DNA of 64,000 nucleotides from Candidatus Xiphinematobacter sp. (GTDB lineage: Bacteria; Verrucomicrobiota; Verrucomicrobiia; Chthoniobacterales; Xiphinematobacteraceae), in contig CP068473.1 in assembly GCA_016766635.1 (NCBI GenBank), forward strand, positions 62,001 through 126,000, read 5' to 3'. This document shows positions 9,392 to 18,610 of this stretch, piece after piece; the first letter of the stretch is position 1; each line of letters starts with the position of its first letter. The position numbers and the translations under genes were made by a program. The notes below the pieces were generated by a model. It was given only the letters and a program-made list of their open reading frames with translations. It ran no database searches and had not been told where the DNA came from.

Positions 9392-9958
9392 ATGGAAAAG
9401 GCCAGACTACGGCTTTTTGTTGGGCTTGGCAATCCGGTTCCTGCCTACGGCAGGACACGCCATAACGTTGGGTCTGTGACCCTCGACCGCTTTACAAGTA
9501 CCAAGGGGTTGCGCTTCGAACGCAGCCTTAGTAGTAGCTCTGAGGTTGCCAAGGACTTTCTGGGGAGAATCTTTATGAAGCCGCTCACGTACATGAACTG
9601 CTCCGGTTATCCAGTGGTAACACTCTTGCGTTTTCACAAAATTTTGCCGGAGGAGGCCCTTATCGTCCTTGATGATTGCACTATTCCCCTCGGGAAGCTG
9701 AGAATCCGCAAGGGTGGAGGCTCCGGCGGCCACAATGGCCTGGCTTCTATTCTCCACTGCCTCTCCACGGAGGCAATCCCCAGACTCCGTATTGGAATTG
9801 GAAGAGCAACAACAGGGACCAGGCTCGCAGAATACGTCCTCGGCACTTTTTCGAAGAAGGAAAAGCTTGCAGTGGACCGCGCCGTTGCTCGCGCATGCGA
9901 CGCCATCGAGATGCTGGGAACCTCTGGAATTGAGACCGCTATGAATCAGTTTAACTAA
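9392..9958 (+). CDS. pth: Peptidyl-tRNA hydrolase
   Basis: Pth releases peptides from prematurely dissociated peptidyl-tRNA and recycles the tRNA. The family signature VGLGNP with Asn14, the catalytic His24 in TRHNVG, FMKPLTYMNCSG and the basic, glycine-rich GGGSGGHNGLASI are all present. The length of 188 residues is normal. The start lies 7 nt after the rplY stop and rpsF follows within 10 nt, so this is an operon member. A long frame on the opposite strand across this gene is a shadow. Confidence 0.95.
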   Translation: MEKARLRLFVGLGNPVPAYGRTRHNVGSVTLDRFTSTKGLRFERSLSSSSEVAKDFLGRIFMKPLTYMNCSGYPVVTLLRFHKILPEEALIVLDDCTIPLGKLRIRKGGGSGGHNGLASILHCLSTEAIPRLRIGIGRATTGTRLAEYVLGTFSKKEKLAVDRAVARACDAIEMLGTSGIETAMNQFN

Positions 9959-9967
9959 TACAACAGA

Positions 9968-10285
9968 ATGCGCAAGGAAAAAAAGAACACATCTGTTAAT
10001 ACCCGTCGATATGAGGGCCTTTTTGCCATAGACACACAGGGTAGGGAGGAGGGAAGCAAGGAAATTATTGAGCGTATTGAGAATGCCCTGGTCGCTGAGG
10101 GTACGAGCGTCTTGCAAGTACAACGCCTTGAGAAGCATGAGCTTGCCTATGAACACAAGCGTCTGAAAACTGCCTACTACGTGAGTTTTGTATTTGATGC
10201 AAATCCCTCGCTTATTGAACGACTCCGCCAGAGGTTCAAACTGGATGAAGAGATCGTTCTACAACAGTACTGCTCTACCCTCTAA
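9968..10285 (+). CDS. rpsF: 30S ribosomal protein S6
   Basis: S6 binds the central domain of 16S rRNA with S18. The alpha/beta fold motifs RRYEGLFAID at the start of strand one, HELAYEHKRLKTAYYVSFVF and a C-terminal EEIVLQQY are characteristic. The length of 105 residues is normal, with a short basic N-terminal extension before the first strand. It is followed by ssb and rplI as in many bacteria. No rpsR (S18) is found between ssb and rplI, where it often lies. Confidence 0.92.
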   Translation: MRKEKKNTSVNTRRYEGLFAIDTQGREEGSKEIIERIENALVAEGTSVLQVQRLEKHELAYEHKRLKTAYYVSFVFDANPSLIERLRQRFKLDEEIVLQQYCSTL

Positions 10286-10313
10286 CCTTTTTGGAGGTTG
10301 AGGAAGGAATCGC

Positions 10314-10349
10314 TCCTCTCTCATAGAGTAATCCTCTCTCATAGAGTAA
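10314..10349. repeat. Exact 18-nt tandem duplication in the rpsF-ssb spacer
   Basis: The 18-mer TCCTCTCTCATAGAGTAA occurs twice head to tail (10314-10331 and 10332-10349). Just downstream, ATTACTACG at 10365-10373 recurs at 10379-10387. The region separates rpsF from ssb and has no coding role. Confidence 0.95.
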
Positions 10350-10395
10350 GAGAGGAAGGGTGTAATTACTACGATTCGATTACTACGGTTGGTCT

Positions 10396-10836
10396 ATGGC
10401 TAGCGTTAACAAGGTTATTCTGATTGGCAATATCACCCGCGATCCTGAGATTAAATACATCCCTAAGGGGACTGCAGTTACCGATCTCGGGTTAGCTGTC
10501 AATCGACGTTACAATGTTGAGGGAGTCGGAAAGAAAGAAGAAACAGCTTTTATAGAAGTAACTTTTTGGGGAAGGCAGGCTGAAGTGGCCAATGAATACT
10601 TAAAGAGGGGAAGTACTGTTTATGTTGAAGGTCGCCTCCAGATGGATACCTGGGAAGATAAGCAGACAGGGCAAAAGCGGAGTCGCCTACGTGTGGTTGC
10701 CGAAAACTTTCAACTTCTTTGGGGGCGGCAAGGAGGACATGCTCCTCCACAGTATTTGGAGGGTACTTCTAGTCTTTCTAGTCCCCCTACATCCTCTCTC
10801 ATAAAAGAGGAAAAGGAGGATGACGTGCCGTTTTGA
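10396..10836 (+). CDS. ssb: Single-stranded DNA-binding protein
   Basis: SSB coats single-stranded DNA during replication and repair. The N-terminal OB fold is seen from MASVNKVILIGNITRDPEI through the tetramer strand STVYVEGRLQMDTWEDKQ. A linker of about 25 residues follows. The protein ends with the acidic interaction tip DDVPF that recruits DNA-processing partners. The length is 146 residues. The gene lies between rpsF and rplI, the usual bacterial arrangement. A perfect 10-bp hairpin begins inside its last codons. Confidence 0.95.
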   Translation: MASVNKVILIGNITRDPEIKYIPKGTAVTDLGLAVNRRYNVEGVGKKEETAFIEVTFWGRQAEVANEYLKRGSTVYVEGRLQMDTWEDKQTGQKRSRLRVVAENFQLLWGRQGGHAPPQYLEGTSSLSSPPTSSLIKEEKEDDVPF

Positions 10837-10850
10837 GACTTCAAAACGGC
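10827..10850 (+). terminator. Perfect 10-bp hairpin at the ssb stop codon
   Basis: GCCGTTTTGA (10827-10836) pairs fully with TCAAAACGGC (10841-10850) around the loop GACT. It overlaps the ssb stop codon. No U-run follows, so it is not a classical intrinsic terminator. It may stabilise the 3' end or attenuate transcription into rplI. Confidence 0.4.
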
Positions 10851-10983
10851 CTGCGGGCGACGTGAAAAACGTTACTCGGGTCGACTCGGCACTCCCCTTC
10901 TCTTTCTTCACTGGTAAGAGTAGTTGACAAACCGGTGGGCATTTTGTACCTCCTAGGCCGTAGGTTAAGGGTTTTAGTTTTTT

Positions 10984-11520
10984 GTGGCAAGCACTAGAGT
11001 CATTCTTACTGAGAGCGTTGGCTCCCTCGGTGTGGAGGGGGATATAGTGAGGGTGCGTCGTGGTTATGCCCGGAATTTTCTTTTCCCACGCAGAAAGGCA
11101 TTGGAGCTAACTTCCTCCTCCATGCGTCAGCTCAACCACCTTAGGGCCAAGCGCTCTGAGCGTGAGGCGCAGGCGCTCGCCTCTGCGAAAGAGCTTGGAG
11201 AGAGTATTAGTAGGCTCAGGCTTGTTTTTGAACTTGGGGCCGGGAAGGAGGGAAGGGTTTTTGGCTCCGTCACTGCCAAGGATATCGCGGATAGGATCCT
11301 TAGTGAAACTCAGTCTGTCTCACTTCCCAGGCATGCTGTTTCCCTGGAGAAGCCAATCAAGGGGAGTGGAGACTATAAAATACAGGTAAAGTTACACCAC
11401 CAGGTGACTGTGTACCTAAACATCTTTGTGAAGGGTAAGGAAAGCAATACTCAGTCTGAAATAATCCCCGTTTCCCCTGCAGAAAGCTTCGTGAGAGGCG
11501 ATGACGGGATCCCGAAATAG
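10984..11520 (+). CDS. rplI: 50S ribosomal protein L9
   Basis: L9 binds 23S rRNA at the base of the L1 stalk and has two globular domains joined by a long helix. The N-domain signature reads VILTESVGSLGVEGDIVRV then GYARNFLFPRRKA. The helix runs through the LRAKRSEREAQA region, and the C-domain carries GRVFGSVTAKDIA. The start is GTG at 10984. The 178-residue length exceeds the usual ~150 by a polar C-terminal tail from about residue 155. dnaB follows. Confidence 0.93.
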   Translation: MASTRVILTESVGSLGVEGDIVRVRRGYARNFLFPRRKALELTSSSMRQLNHLRAKRSEREAQALASAKELGESISRLRLVFELGAGKEGRVFGSVTAKDIADRILSETQSVSLPRHAVSLEKPIKGSGDYKIQVKLHHQVTVYLNIFVKGKESNTQSEIIPVSPAESFVRGDDGIPK

Positions 11521-11744
11521 AGCCCTTCTCTTTTCTTTAGCCCCCTTTTCCCATTTCTTTTTAATCTCTTCTCAATCTAGCAATAGAGAAACCACCTGGG
11601 GATCTCTACTAAAAGATTCTAAAGATTTTTGGCACTCTAGGGTACGCCAGTCCATTTCTCTAATGGACTTGTTGGTGAAGCTTCTCTGATTCCCCACGAC
11701 CTCTCCCGGCAGTGTCCATCAGCAACTCGTCCAAGGAAACTTCC

Positions 11745-11754
11745 AAAGGAGGGA
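11745..11754 (+). promoter_or_regulatory. Strong Shine-Dalgarno that sets the dnaB start
   Basis: AAAGGAGGGA ends 5 nt before the ATG at 11760. It makes that ATG the likely start of dnaB rather than the in-frame GTG at 11712. Confidence 0.75.
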
Positions 11755-11759
11755 AGGGC

Positions 11760-13142
11760 ATGCAAGAGGGGACTCATCTTCCAGATATTCATAGAAGTCT
11801 TCCCCAAAGCATGGACGCCGAGAAAGGTGTGTTGTGCTCTATTCTCCTTGCCCCTGAGCAGATCTTGGACTGCTGTATCGAGCGCATTAACGACAAACAT
11901 TTTTATCATCCAGCGCATAGGATCGTCTACCAAGCCATGCTGGAACTTTACAAGCTCTCTCGGCCGGTAGAAATTATTGTTCTCCTACAGTACCTAGAAG
12001 ATCATCAGCTCCTAGATCGCATCGGTGGAGAAACTGTCCTTTACGATATCTTGACGTTTGTTCCAACGGCAGCGAATGCCAGCTACTACTTGGAGATTGT
12101 TCAGGAAAAATTTTTACTTCGCCAGATGATTTTTATCTGCACAGAAATGGCCTCGCGCTGCTACACCGAGCAGGGCGAAATATGGACTTTATTGGATGAA
12201 TTAGAGAGACGAGTACTTGCTATTGGCGAGGAACGCTACCGCAGCACATTTCCACAGATGAAGGAATTGGTCATGGCAGTCGTTGAGAATATTGATAGAC
12301 TCTACAAGAACCGTGGTGGCATTACTGGTTTGCCTACCGGATTTAAGAAATTAGATCAAATAACCAATGGTTTGCATGGGGGGGAAATGTTTGTGATAGC
12401 TGCTCGTCCATCCATGGGTAAAACGGCGCTTGCCATGAATATTGCGGAGCACGTTGCCTTGGAAATTGGGAAGGCCGTTGGTATCTTTAGCCTGGAAATG
12501 AGCAGCCAGCAGCTTGTCCAACGTATGCTTTGCTCTAGTGCTCGGCTGGATTTACAGAAACTCCGCGATGGGTTTATTTCCGGTAACGCTCTACATATCC
12601 TTTTTGCGGCTGCAGACAGACTAGCGAAGTGTAAGATTCTCATTGATGATACCACCGCACTGAGCATCTTGGAAATGCGCTCCAAGGCACGCCGCATGAG
12701 GGATGCTGAAGGAGTCGAACTTATCGTGATAGACTATTTACAGCTTCTTCGTTCTTCCTCGCGAAGAGGACAGGAGAACAGGCAAGTTGAGATCTCTGAG
12801 ATCTCTTATGGGATTAAAGCTTTAGCCAGGGAACTCAATATCCCAATTATCGTACTTGCCCAGCTCAATCGCCAGCCTGAAACCCGTGAGGGGGGGAAGC
12901 CTCGCCTTTCTGACCTTCGTGAGTCAGGGGCGATTGAGCAGGACGCTGACGTGGTAACCCTTCTGGTGCGTCCAGAAGTTTACGATAAGGGGGATCGAGA
13001 GAGAAGCGAGGATCTACGTGGTAGGGCAGAACTTATCATCGCCAAGCAGAGAAATGGCCCAATTGGGGAAGTAGAGCTTACCTTCCTGAAGCAGTTCACA
13101 CGCTTTGAAACCGCTGACTTCGGTCGGGAGGAAAGAAGCTAG
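11760..13142 (+). CDS. dnaB: Replicative DNA helicase DnaB
   Basis: DnaB is the hexameric 5'-3' helicase of the replication fork. The N-terminal primase-binding domain begins with PQSMDAEKGVLCSILL. The RecA-like domain shows the Walker A motif ARPSMGKTALAMNIA, then GIFSLEMSSQQL, the Walker B region LIVIDYLQLL and LRESGAIEQDADVV with the arginine-finger region following. The 460-residue length is normal and there is no intein. The ATG at 11760 is chosen for its strong Shine-Dalgarno. It is the last gene of the prs-to-dnaB block. Confidence 0.95.
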   Translation: MQEGTHLPDIHRSLPQSMDAEKGVLCSILLAPEQILDCCIERINDKHFYHPAHRIVYQAMLELYKLSRPVEIIVLLQYLEDHQLLDRIGGETVLYDILTFVPTAANASYYLEIVQEKFLLRQMIFICTEMASRCYTEQGEIWTLLDELERRVLAIGEERYRSTFPQMKELVMAVVENIDRLYKNRGGITGLPTGFKKLDQITNGLHGGEMFVIAARPSMGKTALAMNIAEHVALEIGKAVGIFSLEMSSQQLVQRMLCSSARLDLQKLRDGFISGNALHILFAAADRLAKCKILIDDTTALSILEMRSKARRMRDAEGVELIVIDYLQLLRSSSRRGQENRQVEISEISYGIKALARELNIPIIVLAQLNRQPETREGGKPRLSDLRESGAIEQDADVVTLLVRPEVYDKGDRERSEDLRGRAELIIAKQRNGPIGEVELTFLKQFTRFETADFGREERS

Positions 13143-13186
13143 GCGCCGGCAAAAAGGCGCGCCCACAAAAAAGACCAGGTAGAGAG

Positions 13187-13504
13187 TCAGGACTCCCTAC
13201 GGGAGCCTACCGGCAAGTTAGCAAATAGACGATCTATCTCGGCGGCCAGGTCGAAGTCCAAGGCAGTCAGTCCTTTCACCCTGTGGGTACTCAGCGTAAG
13301 GGTAACCTTCCTCCAAGAGATAAAAATTTCCGGGTGATGGCAAGCATTTTCCGATAACTTGGCAACCTGATTCACGAAATCAATTGATTGCATAAAGCTA
13401 GTAAATTGAAAGATGCGAGAGATCTCCCTCGAGCGATAATTCCAATGCGGCAGCCCAGAAAGAAGGGGGACGATTTCTGTTTCCCCAAGGCATCTAGGAA
13501 ACAT
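13187..13504 (-). CDS. Pterin-4a-carbinolamine dehydratase (PhhB/PCD family)
   Basis: The protein of 105 residues matches the small PCD fold: LPHWNYRSREISRIFQF, then the signature ENACHHPEIFISW with the catalytic His-His-Pro, and THRVKGLTALDFDLAAEID. Family members dehydrate pterin-4a-carbinolamine, recycling tetrahydrobiopterin, and some have moonlighting roles in transcription or folate metabolism. In a reduced genome the pterin substrate is unclear. The frame is open further upstream to 13615, but the ATG at 13504 gives the expected length. It is convergent with dnaB. Confidence 0.85.
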   Translation of the reverse strand: MFPRCLGETEIVPLLSGLPHWNYRSREISRIFQFTSFMQSIDFVNQVAKLSENACHHPEIFISWRKVTLTLSTHRVKGLTALDFDLAAEIDRLFANLPVGSRRES

Positions 13505-13541
13505 AATAAGTGGATTAAAAGGTTTGGAAGATTGTAAATCA

Positions 13542-13573
13542 GCAAGTACGCTCCCTGGCAAGTACGCTCCTGC
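13542..13573. repeat. Imperfect 16-nt tandem duplication
   Basis: GCAAGTACGCTCC at 13542-13554 recurs at 13558-13570, a 16-nt period with the last three bases differing. It lies in the spacer upstream of the PCD gene. Confidence 0.85.
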
Positions 13574-13831
13574 GAGACACGTATGCTGGACTTTCGAAGT
13601 CCAGCAGAGGATCAAAGATCTCTTCCTAAGGCAACTAAAATGTATAACTGGAAGTGTCGGCGGTATGAATTTTTCTTGCCGCAGTGAGATAGGGCAGGGG
13701 GGACTCCTGGGCAGCCGTTCCTTTTTTGTTTTTTCCCCTGGGAGAAGGGCTCCCGCGGTGCGTTTTTGTACGCTAAGGCGGAGAGGAAAACCTCCTTTAG
13801 CTACCCTGATATTTTAAGCTCCATTGGCGAA

Positions 13832-14464
13832 ATGGAAAGGATATGTTATTCCCCACTTGGCTTGCGAAAGGCTTGGAATGAAACCTTTGCAGAAAAGTCT
13901 AAGGTAGCTATCGTAGGTTTGGTGGTGATCGGAATAGCCTGCGTGGGGGGGAGCGTCTCCTCTCTAGTTGCCGTCTGCCAAGCACAACGAGCTGCAGAAG
14001 CTCTGCTCGCCAATGCTTCCACTGTAGAGCAACTACAGACAGTGCACTCTAGGTATCCTCGGTCAGGCGCGGCAGCTAGTGCACTTCTCTTGCTAGCAGG
14101 GGAGCAGAGACGTCTTGGAAGACTGAAGGAATCGAGTGTAACCTATCAAAAGTTTCTTGCAGCATTCCCAAAACATTCTCTTGCACCAGTTGCGGCCTTA
14201 GGTGTCGCTGAAAATGCGCTAGCATCTGGCTGTTTCCCAGACGGCATGGACAGGCTACAAGCCCTTGCTGCCAAGTATCCAGTGTCCTTTGTAGTGCCCT
14301 TTTCCCTTTACACCCGAGCAGAATTACTTACGACCCAGGCTGGGAGAATACCTGAAGCCAGAGAATTACTGCGAAACCTTACTCTGTGGTTCCCAGATTC
14401 CGTTTTCTCTCGCTATTCAGCCGATCTCCTTTTTCTGTTGGACGCTCAGCAAGTAAAAGAATGA
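13832..14464 (+). CDS. Membrane-anchored tetratricopeptide-repeat protein
   Basis: This 210-residue protein has a short cytoplasmic N-terminus (LRKAWNETFAEKSK), one transmembrane helix (VAIVGLVVIGIACVGGSVSSL) and a helical C-terminal domain of tandem ~34-residue helix pairs. TPR-like signatures are LLLLAGEQRRLGRLKESS, LGVAENALASGCFPDG and LYTRAELLTTQAGRIPEARELL. The layout resembles YfgM-like or other periplasmic TPR adaptors, but no specific family is claimed. The ATG at 13832 puts the basic segment directly before the membrane helix; the frame is open to a TTG at 13766. tRNA-Gln lies downstream on the other strand. Confidence 0.7.
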   Translation: MERICYSPLGLRKAWNETFAEKSKVAIVGLVVIGIACVGGSVSSLVAVCQAQRAAEALLANASTVEQLQTVHSRYPRSGAAASALLLLAGEQRRLGRLKESSVTYQKFLAAFPKHSLAPVAALGVAENALASGCFPDGMDRLQALAAKYPVSFVVPFSLYTRAELLTTQAGRIPEARELLRNLTLWFPDSVFSRYSADLLFLLDAQQVKE

Positions 14465-14620
14465 AGTGTTCGGGAATGCGACTACAGTTGATAAGGCCTC
14501 GTGGTAGGCTTGTAGTGCCTAGTTCCACTCCGATTTTCTCCCGCTTTTTCCTGCATAAAAAGGTCAGTACATGCCCGTTTTAGGGCTGAGCCGGAGGCGC
14601 CCCCAGTAACCCCAAGTAAG

Positions 14621-14691
14621 CTGCCTCGCATGGATTCGAACCATGACATACAGATCCAGAATCTGCAGTGCTACCGTTACACCACGAGGCA
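14621..14691 (-). tRNA. tRNA-Gln (anticodon CTG)
   Basis: The minus strand folds as a cloverleaf. The acceptor TGCCTCG (14691-14685) pairs with CGAGGCA (14628-14622), and the discriminator is G. The D-arm is GTGTAACGGTAGCAC. The anticodon loop is TTCTGGA, giving CTG. The T-arm is GGTTCGAATCC-like (ATGGTTCGAATCCAT). No CCA is encoded. It reads CAG codons. Confidence 0.93.
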
Positions 14692-15126
14692 ATTAAAAAC
14701 CCTCAAGGAGGCCCGGGGGCATAGCGCGGACAGCGCCAACGTGGCTCCTGCCAACGGCTTTGGAAATCGTCCCTTGGCTAGAAGCCCAAGGGGATGCCTA
14801 CCGGATGCGGAGAGGGCGAGCCGCCCACTTTCTTCATCCACCTCCTATGCTCATCCTATGCTCACTAAGTTGCGACTATGTGCGAGGAAAGCTTCCACAT
14901 ACAACTTCTTCCGTCCTGCCTCGCCCGAGGGTACTAAGTCCTGGGCTTGAACACAAGCTCCCTAAAAAATTCGTGATTGCTCAAATCGAGTTGCTGATTG
15001 ATCTAGTCCGAGAAGGTTAGTCGGGTTGGCCCCCGGCTGGACTTCCACTAACGGAGGGAATTCCCGGGCTCTCTAAGCTCAAGAAGTCTCTTGACCTAAC
15101 AAGGAAAGGGAGTTAAGAAAGGGCCT
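14692..15126. other. 435-bp spacer without a recognised gene
   Basis: This lies between tRNA-Gln and the peroxiredoxin gene. A hairpin with CCCTTGG (14771-14777) and CCAAGGG (14786-14792) and an exact 11-nt tandem duplication at 14843-14864 are the only structures found. Open frames here look like chance. I looked for RNase P, SRP and tmRNA hallmarks and saw none. Confidence 0.5.
14843..14864. repeat. Exact 11-nt tandem duplication (tcctatgctca x2)
   Basis: TCCTATGCTCA at 14843-14853 is repeated immediately at 14854-14864 in the spacer before the peroxiredoxin gene. Confidence 0.95.
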
Positions 15127-15621
15127 ATGGCGCTACCTATCGGTACCTTGGCACCTGACTTTACGTTGAGCTGCAAAAGCCGGGACGGCTTGAAGCGCAT
15201 CAGGCTCTCAGATCAGTTTGCCAACTCGAATGTTGTCTTGTTGTTTGTTCCCATGGCATTTACCCCCGTTTGTACGGGCGAGCTATGCTGTGTTACGCAG
15301 GATCTGTCAATCTATTCCTCCCTACGTGCGGTCGTCTACGGTGTTAGTGGAGACAATCCGTTTGCACAGGAGGCATGGGCCCAGAAGGAGCAAATTGGGG
15401 TTACCTTACTGAGCGATTATGATCACATGGTCGCTAAGGCATATGGAGTGGCCTACGGTAGTTTTCTGCCAGAGATGGGTCTTGGCATGAGTGGGGTGCC
15501 GAAGCGCTCGGCCTTTCTCATTGATCGTCGTGGGTATATTCGACATGCAGAGTCAAGCGATGACCCTAAGCAGGTGCCGGATTTTAGCAAGGTTCGTCGT
15601 GCGCTGGAGTCATTGCAATGA
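15127..15621 (+). CDS. Peroxiredoxin (AhpE/BCP-like thiol peroxidase)
   Basis: The protein reduces peroxides through a cysteine thiol. The thioredoxin-like fold starts [10 protein letters not shown]. The active site reads [14 protein letters not shown] with the peroxidatic Cys49; Cys54 could act as a resolving cysteine five residues on, as in some BCP proteins. [16 protein letters not shown] and [14 protein letters not shown] are also typical. The length of 164 residues is normal. Its TGA overlaps the ATG of the aconitase gene (ATGA), so the two are translationally coupled. Pairing a peroxidase with an oxidant-sensitive Fe-S enzyme is sensible but the link is inferred. Confidence 0.9.
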   Translation: MALPIGTLAPDFTLSCKSRDGLKRIRLSDQFANSNVVLLFVPMAFTPVCTGELCCVTQDLSIYSSLRAVVYGVSGDNPFAQEAWAQKEQIGVTLLSDYDHMVAKAYGVAYGSFLPEMGLGMSGVPKRSAFLIDRRGYIRHAESSDDPKQVPDFSKVRRALESLQ

Positions 15622-18425
15622 CAAGCGGCCCGTTTCGCACACTGGAAAAGTTTTGCACTGGCTATGATGACCGAGAGGGATGGATGTACTCCTTGCCGGC
15701 TCTGGAGCGGAGTGGGGTAGGGAGGATTTCCAGGTTACCGATAAGCATCCGCGTCATTTTAGAGTCCGTTCTGCGTAATTGGGATGGTGCTAGAATTTCT
15801 GACAGGGATGTCCTGGCTCTGGCAAATTGGGATGCAAGGTCTCCAAACTTGGTAGAAATCCCCTTTGTGGTATCCCGCATTATCCTGCAAGATTTTACCG
15901 GAGTACCCCTCTTGGTAGACCTTGCCGCAATGCGTGGTGCTGTACAGCGCTTTAAGGGAAATCCTGACTTGGTTGAACCACTGGTACCTGTGGATCTAGT
16001 AGTGGATCACTCTGTGCAAGTAGATTTTTACGGTACCCTGCAGGCGCTCCATCTTAATCTGGAGATGGAGTTCGCTCGTAATCGTGAGCGCTATCAAGCT
16101 CTTAAGTGGGGGCAACAGGCTTTTAAGCACGTTCGCGTGATACCTCCTGGGATTGGGATCGTTCATCAAGTAAATCTTGAATATCTAGCCAAGGGAGTCT
16201 TGAGCACTAAACGTGACGAGGGGGAGATTTTTTATCCGGATAGCCTGGTCGGCACAGATTCTCATACTACGATGATCAACGGGTTAGGGATTGTGGGCTG
16301 GGGTGTAGGAGGCATTGAGGCAGAAGCGGGGATGTTGGGCCAGCCTATATATTTTTTGACACCTGAAGTAGTTGGTGTACATCTCACTGGACAACTGGGG
16401 GAGGGAGTGACAGCCACTGACCTCGCCTTGTCTATTACCCAAGCGCTGCGGGCCTCCGGAGTCGTTGGTAAGTTTGTCGAGTTTTATGGAGAGGGGGCCA
16501 GGTCGCTTACACTGCCAGATCGTGCCACGGTCGCGAACATGGCTCCTGAGTATGGGGCCACCATGGGATTTTTCCCAGTGGACGAGGAATCTGTTGCTTA
16601 TTTGCAATCAACTGGGAGGAGTGAGGCCCTGGCTCTCACTGTCGAGAGATATTTCAAAGCCCAACAAATGTTTGGGATGCCAAGTATGGGGGATATCGAC
16701 TATAGCGCCGATTTGGCATTGGATCTTAGTAAAATCCAGCCTAGCGTGGCAGGTCCTAAGCGTCCCCAGGATCATCTTCTCCTACCTCAAGTAAAGAAGA
16801 CTTTTCGGGACCTTTTAGCCTTGCCTACTTCTGATGGGGGATATGGGAAAAAAGAGGTAGCGGAGGGAGTGGCGTTTGTGGTTCCTGCAAGGAATGGCGG
16901 TCCAAAAAATGACATCGAGATGGTGGATGATCACCCCACGCTAAGCTCTCCCCCCAATGAGAGTAGGTTCCGCTTCCCCAATGTCCATGCAGCTAACACG
17001 AGGTTGCGCGATGGAAGTATTCTTATAGCGGCTATTACTAGCTGCACCAACACAAGCAATCCCAGCGTAATGATTGGAGCTGGCCTTCTTGCCAAAAAGG
17101 CAGTTCAACTCGGAATGCGAGTAGACTCCTCCATAAAAACTTCCTTGGCACCTGGATCGCGAATAGTGGAGGATTACCTGAAGCGAACGGGGCTGCAATT
17201 TTACTTGGACCAATTGGGATTTAACATTGTAGGCTATGGATGTACCACATGCATCGGCAATTCCGGGCCGTTGCATCCAGAGATCGAAAGAGCTGTTGTT
17301 TCTGGTGACCTGGTGGGTGTAGCTGTCCTTTCTGGAAACAGAAACTTTGAGGCACGTATTCACCAAAGTGTTCGAGCCAACTTCCTTATGTCTCCTCCGC
17401 TGGTGGTGGCCTTCGCTTTGGCTGGTTACATAGACGTCGACCTCATCCACAATCCTATTTCCAAGGATCTGAACGGGAGAGATGTTTATCTAAAAGAGAT
17501 TTGGCCTTCAACTTCTGAAATTCGCGAGGTGATGGCTACAGCACTCCAGCCAGAGGCATTCCTTCGTTTGTATGCGGACTTTGTTTCTAATAACCCCAAG
17601 TGGGACGAGATTGAAAGCGCCACGGGTAAGTTTTACCACTGGAATCCAAGCAGCACCTATATCCAAGAACCTCCATTCTTCGAAGACTTCTCTATAGAGC
17701 TAGCGGGTCTTTCGGAGATCTATCACGCGCGTCCCTTGGTAATACTCGGGGATTCCGTGACTACTGACCATATCTCTCCGGCAGGAGCCATTCAGGCAGG
17801 CTCTCCAGCAGGAGAGTATTTAACTAAATGTGGAATTCAACCTAGAGACTTCAACAGCTATGGTAGTCGCCGTGGTAATGATCGGGTTATGACACGGGGT
17901 ACCTTTTCTAACGCAAGAATCAGAAATTTGATGCTTCCCAACACAGAGGGAGGAGTTAGCATAAAGTATCCCGAGGCCGAGCAGCGTTCTATTTACGACG
18001 TAGCAATGGCCTATAAGGCAGAGGAGACCCCCTTGATTATCATTGCGGGTCGGGAGTATGGTACAGGCAGTAGCCGGGATTGGGCAGCAAAGGGGACCAA
18101 ACTGTTGGGGGTACGCGCGGTGATAGCCATGAGCTATGAACGAATTCACCGTTCCAATTTAGTTGGTATGGGGGTGCTGCCCCTCCAGTTTCCAGAGGGT
18201 GTCAGTGCAAAAACACTCCAACTCGACGGTACAGAGAGATTCTGCGTTCTCAGGCTAAGTGAAAAAATTCAACCCAGACAAGCCCTTATTCTTCGAATTG
18301 AGCGCAAGGACGGTTCTGCGAGTGACGTGGAAGTTCAACTAAGGGCAGATACTTGTACCGAAGTAGACTATCTACGCCATGGTGGGATTCTACCTTTGGT
18401 GCTACGGAAGTTGCTTATAAGGTGA
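15618..18425 (+). CDS. acnA: Aconitate hydratase A
   Basis: Aconitase isomerises citrate to isocitrate through a [4Fe-4S] cluster. Cluster ligands are Cys476 in SCTNTSNPS and Cys542 and Cys545 in [26 protein letters not shown] lies in the N-terminal part. The swivel domain holds [26 protein letters not shown] and [14 protein letters not shown]. The 935-residue length fits the AcnA/IRP1 class. It starts inside the stop codon of the peroxiredoxin gene. No neighbouring TCA-cycle gene is seen. The related leucine-pathway isomerase LeuCD is a different protein and is not in the window. Confidence 0.95.
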   Translation: MTSGPFRTLEKFCTGYDDREGWMYSLPALERSGVGRISRLPISIRVILESVLRNWDGARISDRDVLALANWDARSPNLVEIPFVVSRIILQDFTGVPLLVDLAAMRGAVQRFKGNPDLVEPLVPVDLVVDHSVQVDFYGTLQALHLNLEMEFARNRERYQALKWGQQAFKHVRVIPPGIGIVHQVNLEYLAKGVLSTKRDEGEIFYPDSLVGTDSHTTMINGLGIVGWGVGGIEAEAGMLGQPIYFLTPEVVGVHLTGQLGEGVTATDLALSITQALRASGVVGKFVEFYGEGARSLTLPDRATVANMAPEYGATMGFFPVDEESVAYLQSTGRSEALALTVERYFKAQQMFGMPSMGDIDYSADLALDLSKIQPSVAGPKRPQDHLLLPQVKKTFRDLLALPTSDGGYGKKEVAEGVAFVVPARNGGPKNDIEMVDDHPTLSSPPNESRFRFPNVHAANTRLRDGSILIAAITSCTNTSNPSVMIGAGLLAKKAVQLGMRVDSSIKTSLAPGSRIVEDYLKRTGLQFYLDQLGFNIVGYGCTTCIGNSGPLHPEIERAVVSGDLVGVAVLSGNRNFEARIHQSVRANFLMSPPLVVAFALAGYIDVDLIHNPISKDLNGRDVYLKEIWPSTSEIREVMATALQPEAFLRLYADFVSNNPKWDEIESATGKFYHWNPSSTYIQEPPFFEDFSIELAGLSEIYHARPLVILGDSVTTDHISPAGAIQAGSPAGEYLTKCGIQPRDFNSYGSRRGNDRVMTRGTFSNARIRNLMLPNTEGGVSIKYPEAEQRSIYDVAMAYKAEETPLIIIAGREYGTGSSRDWAAKGTKLLGVRAVIAMSYERIHRSNLVGMGVLPLQFPEGVSAKTLQLDGTERFCVLRLSEKIQPRQALILRIERKDGSASDVEVQLRADTCTEVDYLRHGGILPLVLRKLLIR

Positions 18426-18610
18426 AATGCCTGCGGTGCACAACCTAGTCATTTTTCTTTACAAGGGGAAAATAGGAAGTATAAGCGAAGGTCCTCCTGG
18501 ACGTGCTTTGGTGGGACGAGGTTCTACTTTCCCCCTAGAAAAAGGGGGGGCATTGTCAAACGCCCTATGATACCTGTTCTCCTGGAACCCAGAAAACAAA
18601 ATCCTAGTTC

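Noticed and set aside
9407-10156. 249-codon frame antisense to pth and rpsF
   Set aside because: It covers two confident genes on the other strand and shows no domain.
14692-15126. RNase P, SRP or tmRNA gene
   Set aside because: Conserved core sequences of these RNAs were looked for on both strands and not found.
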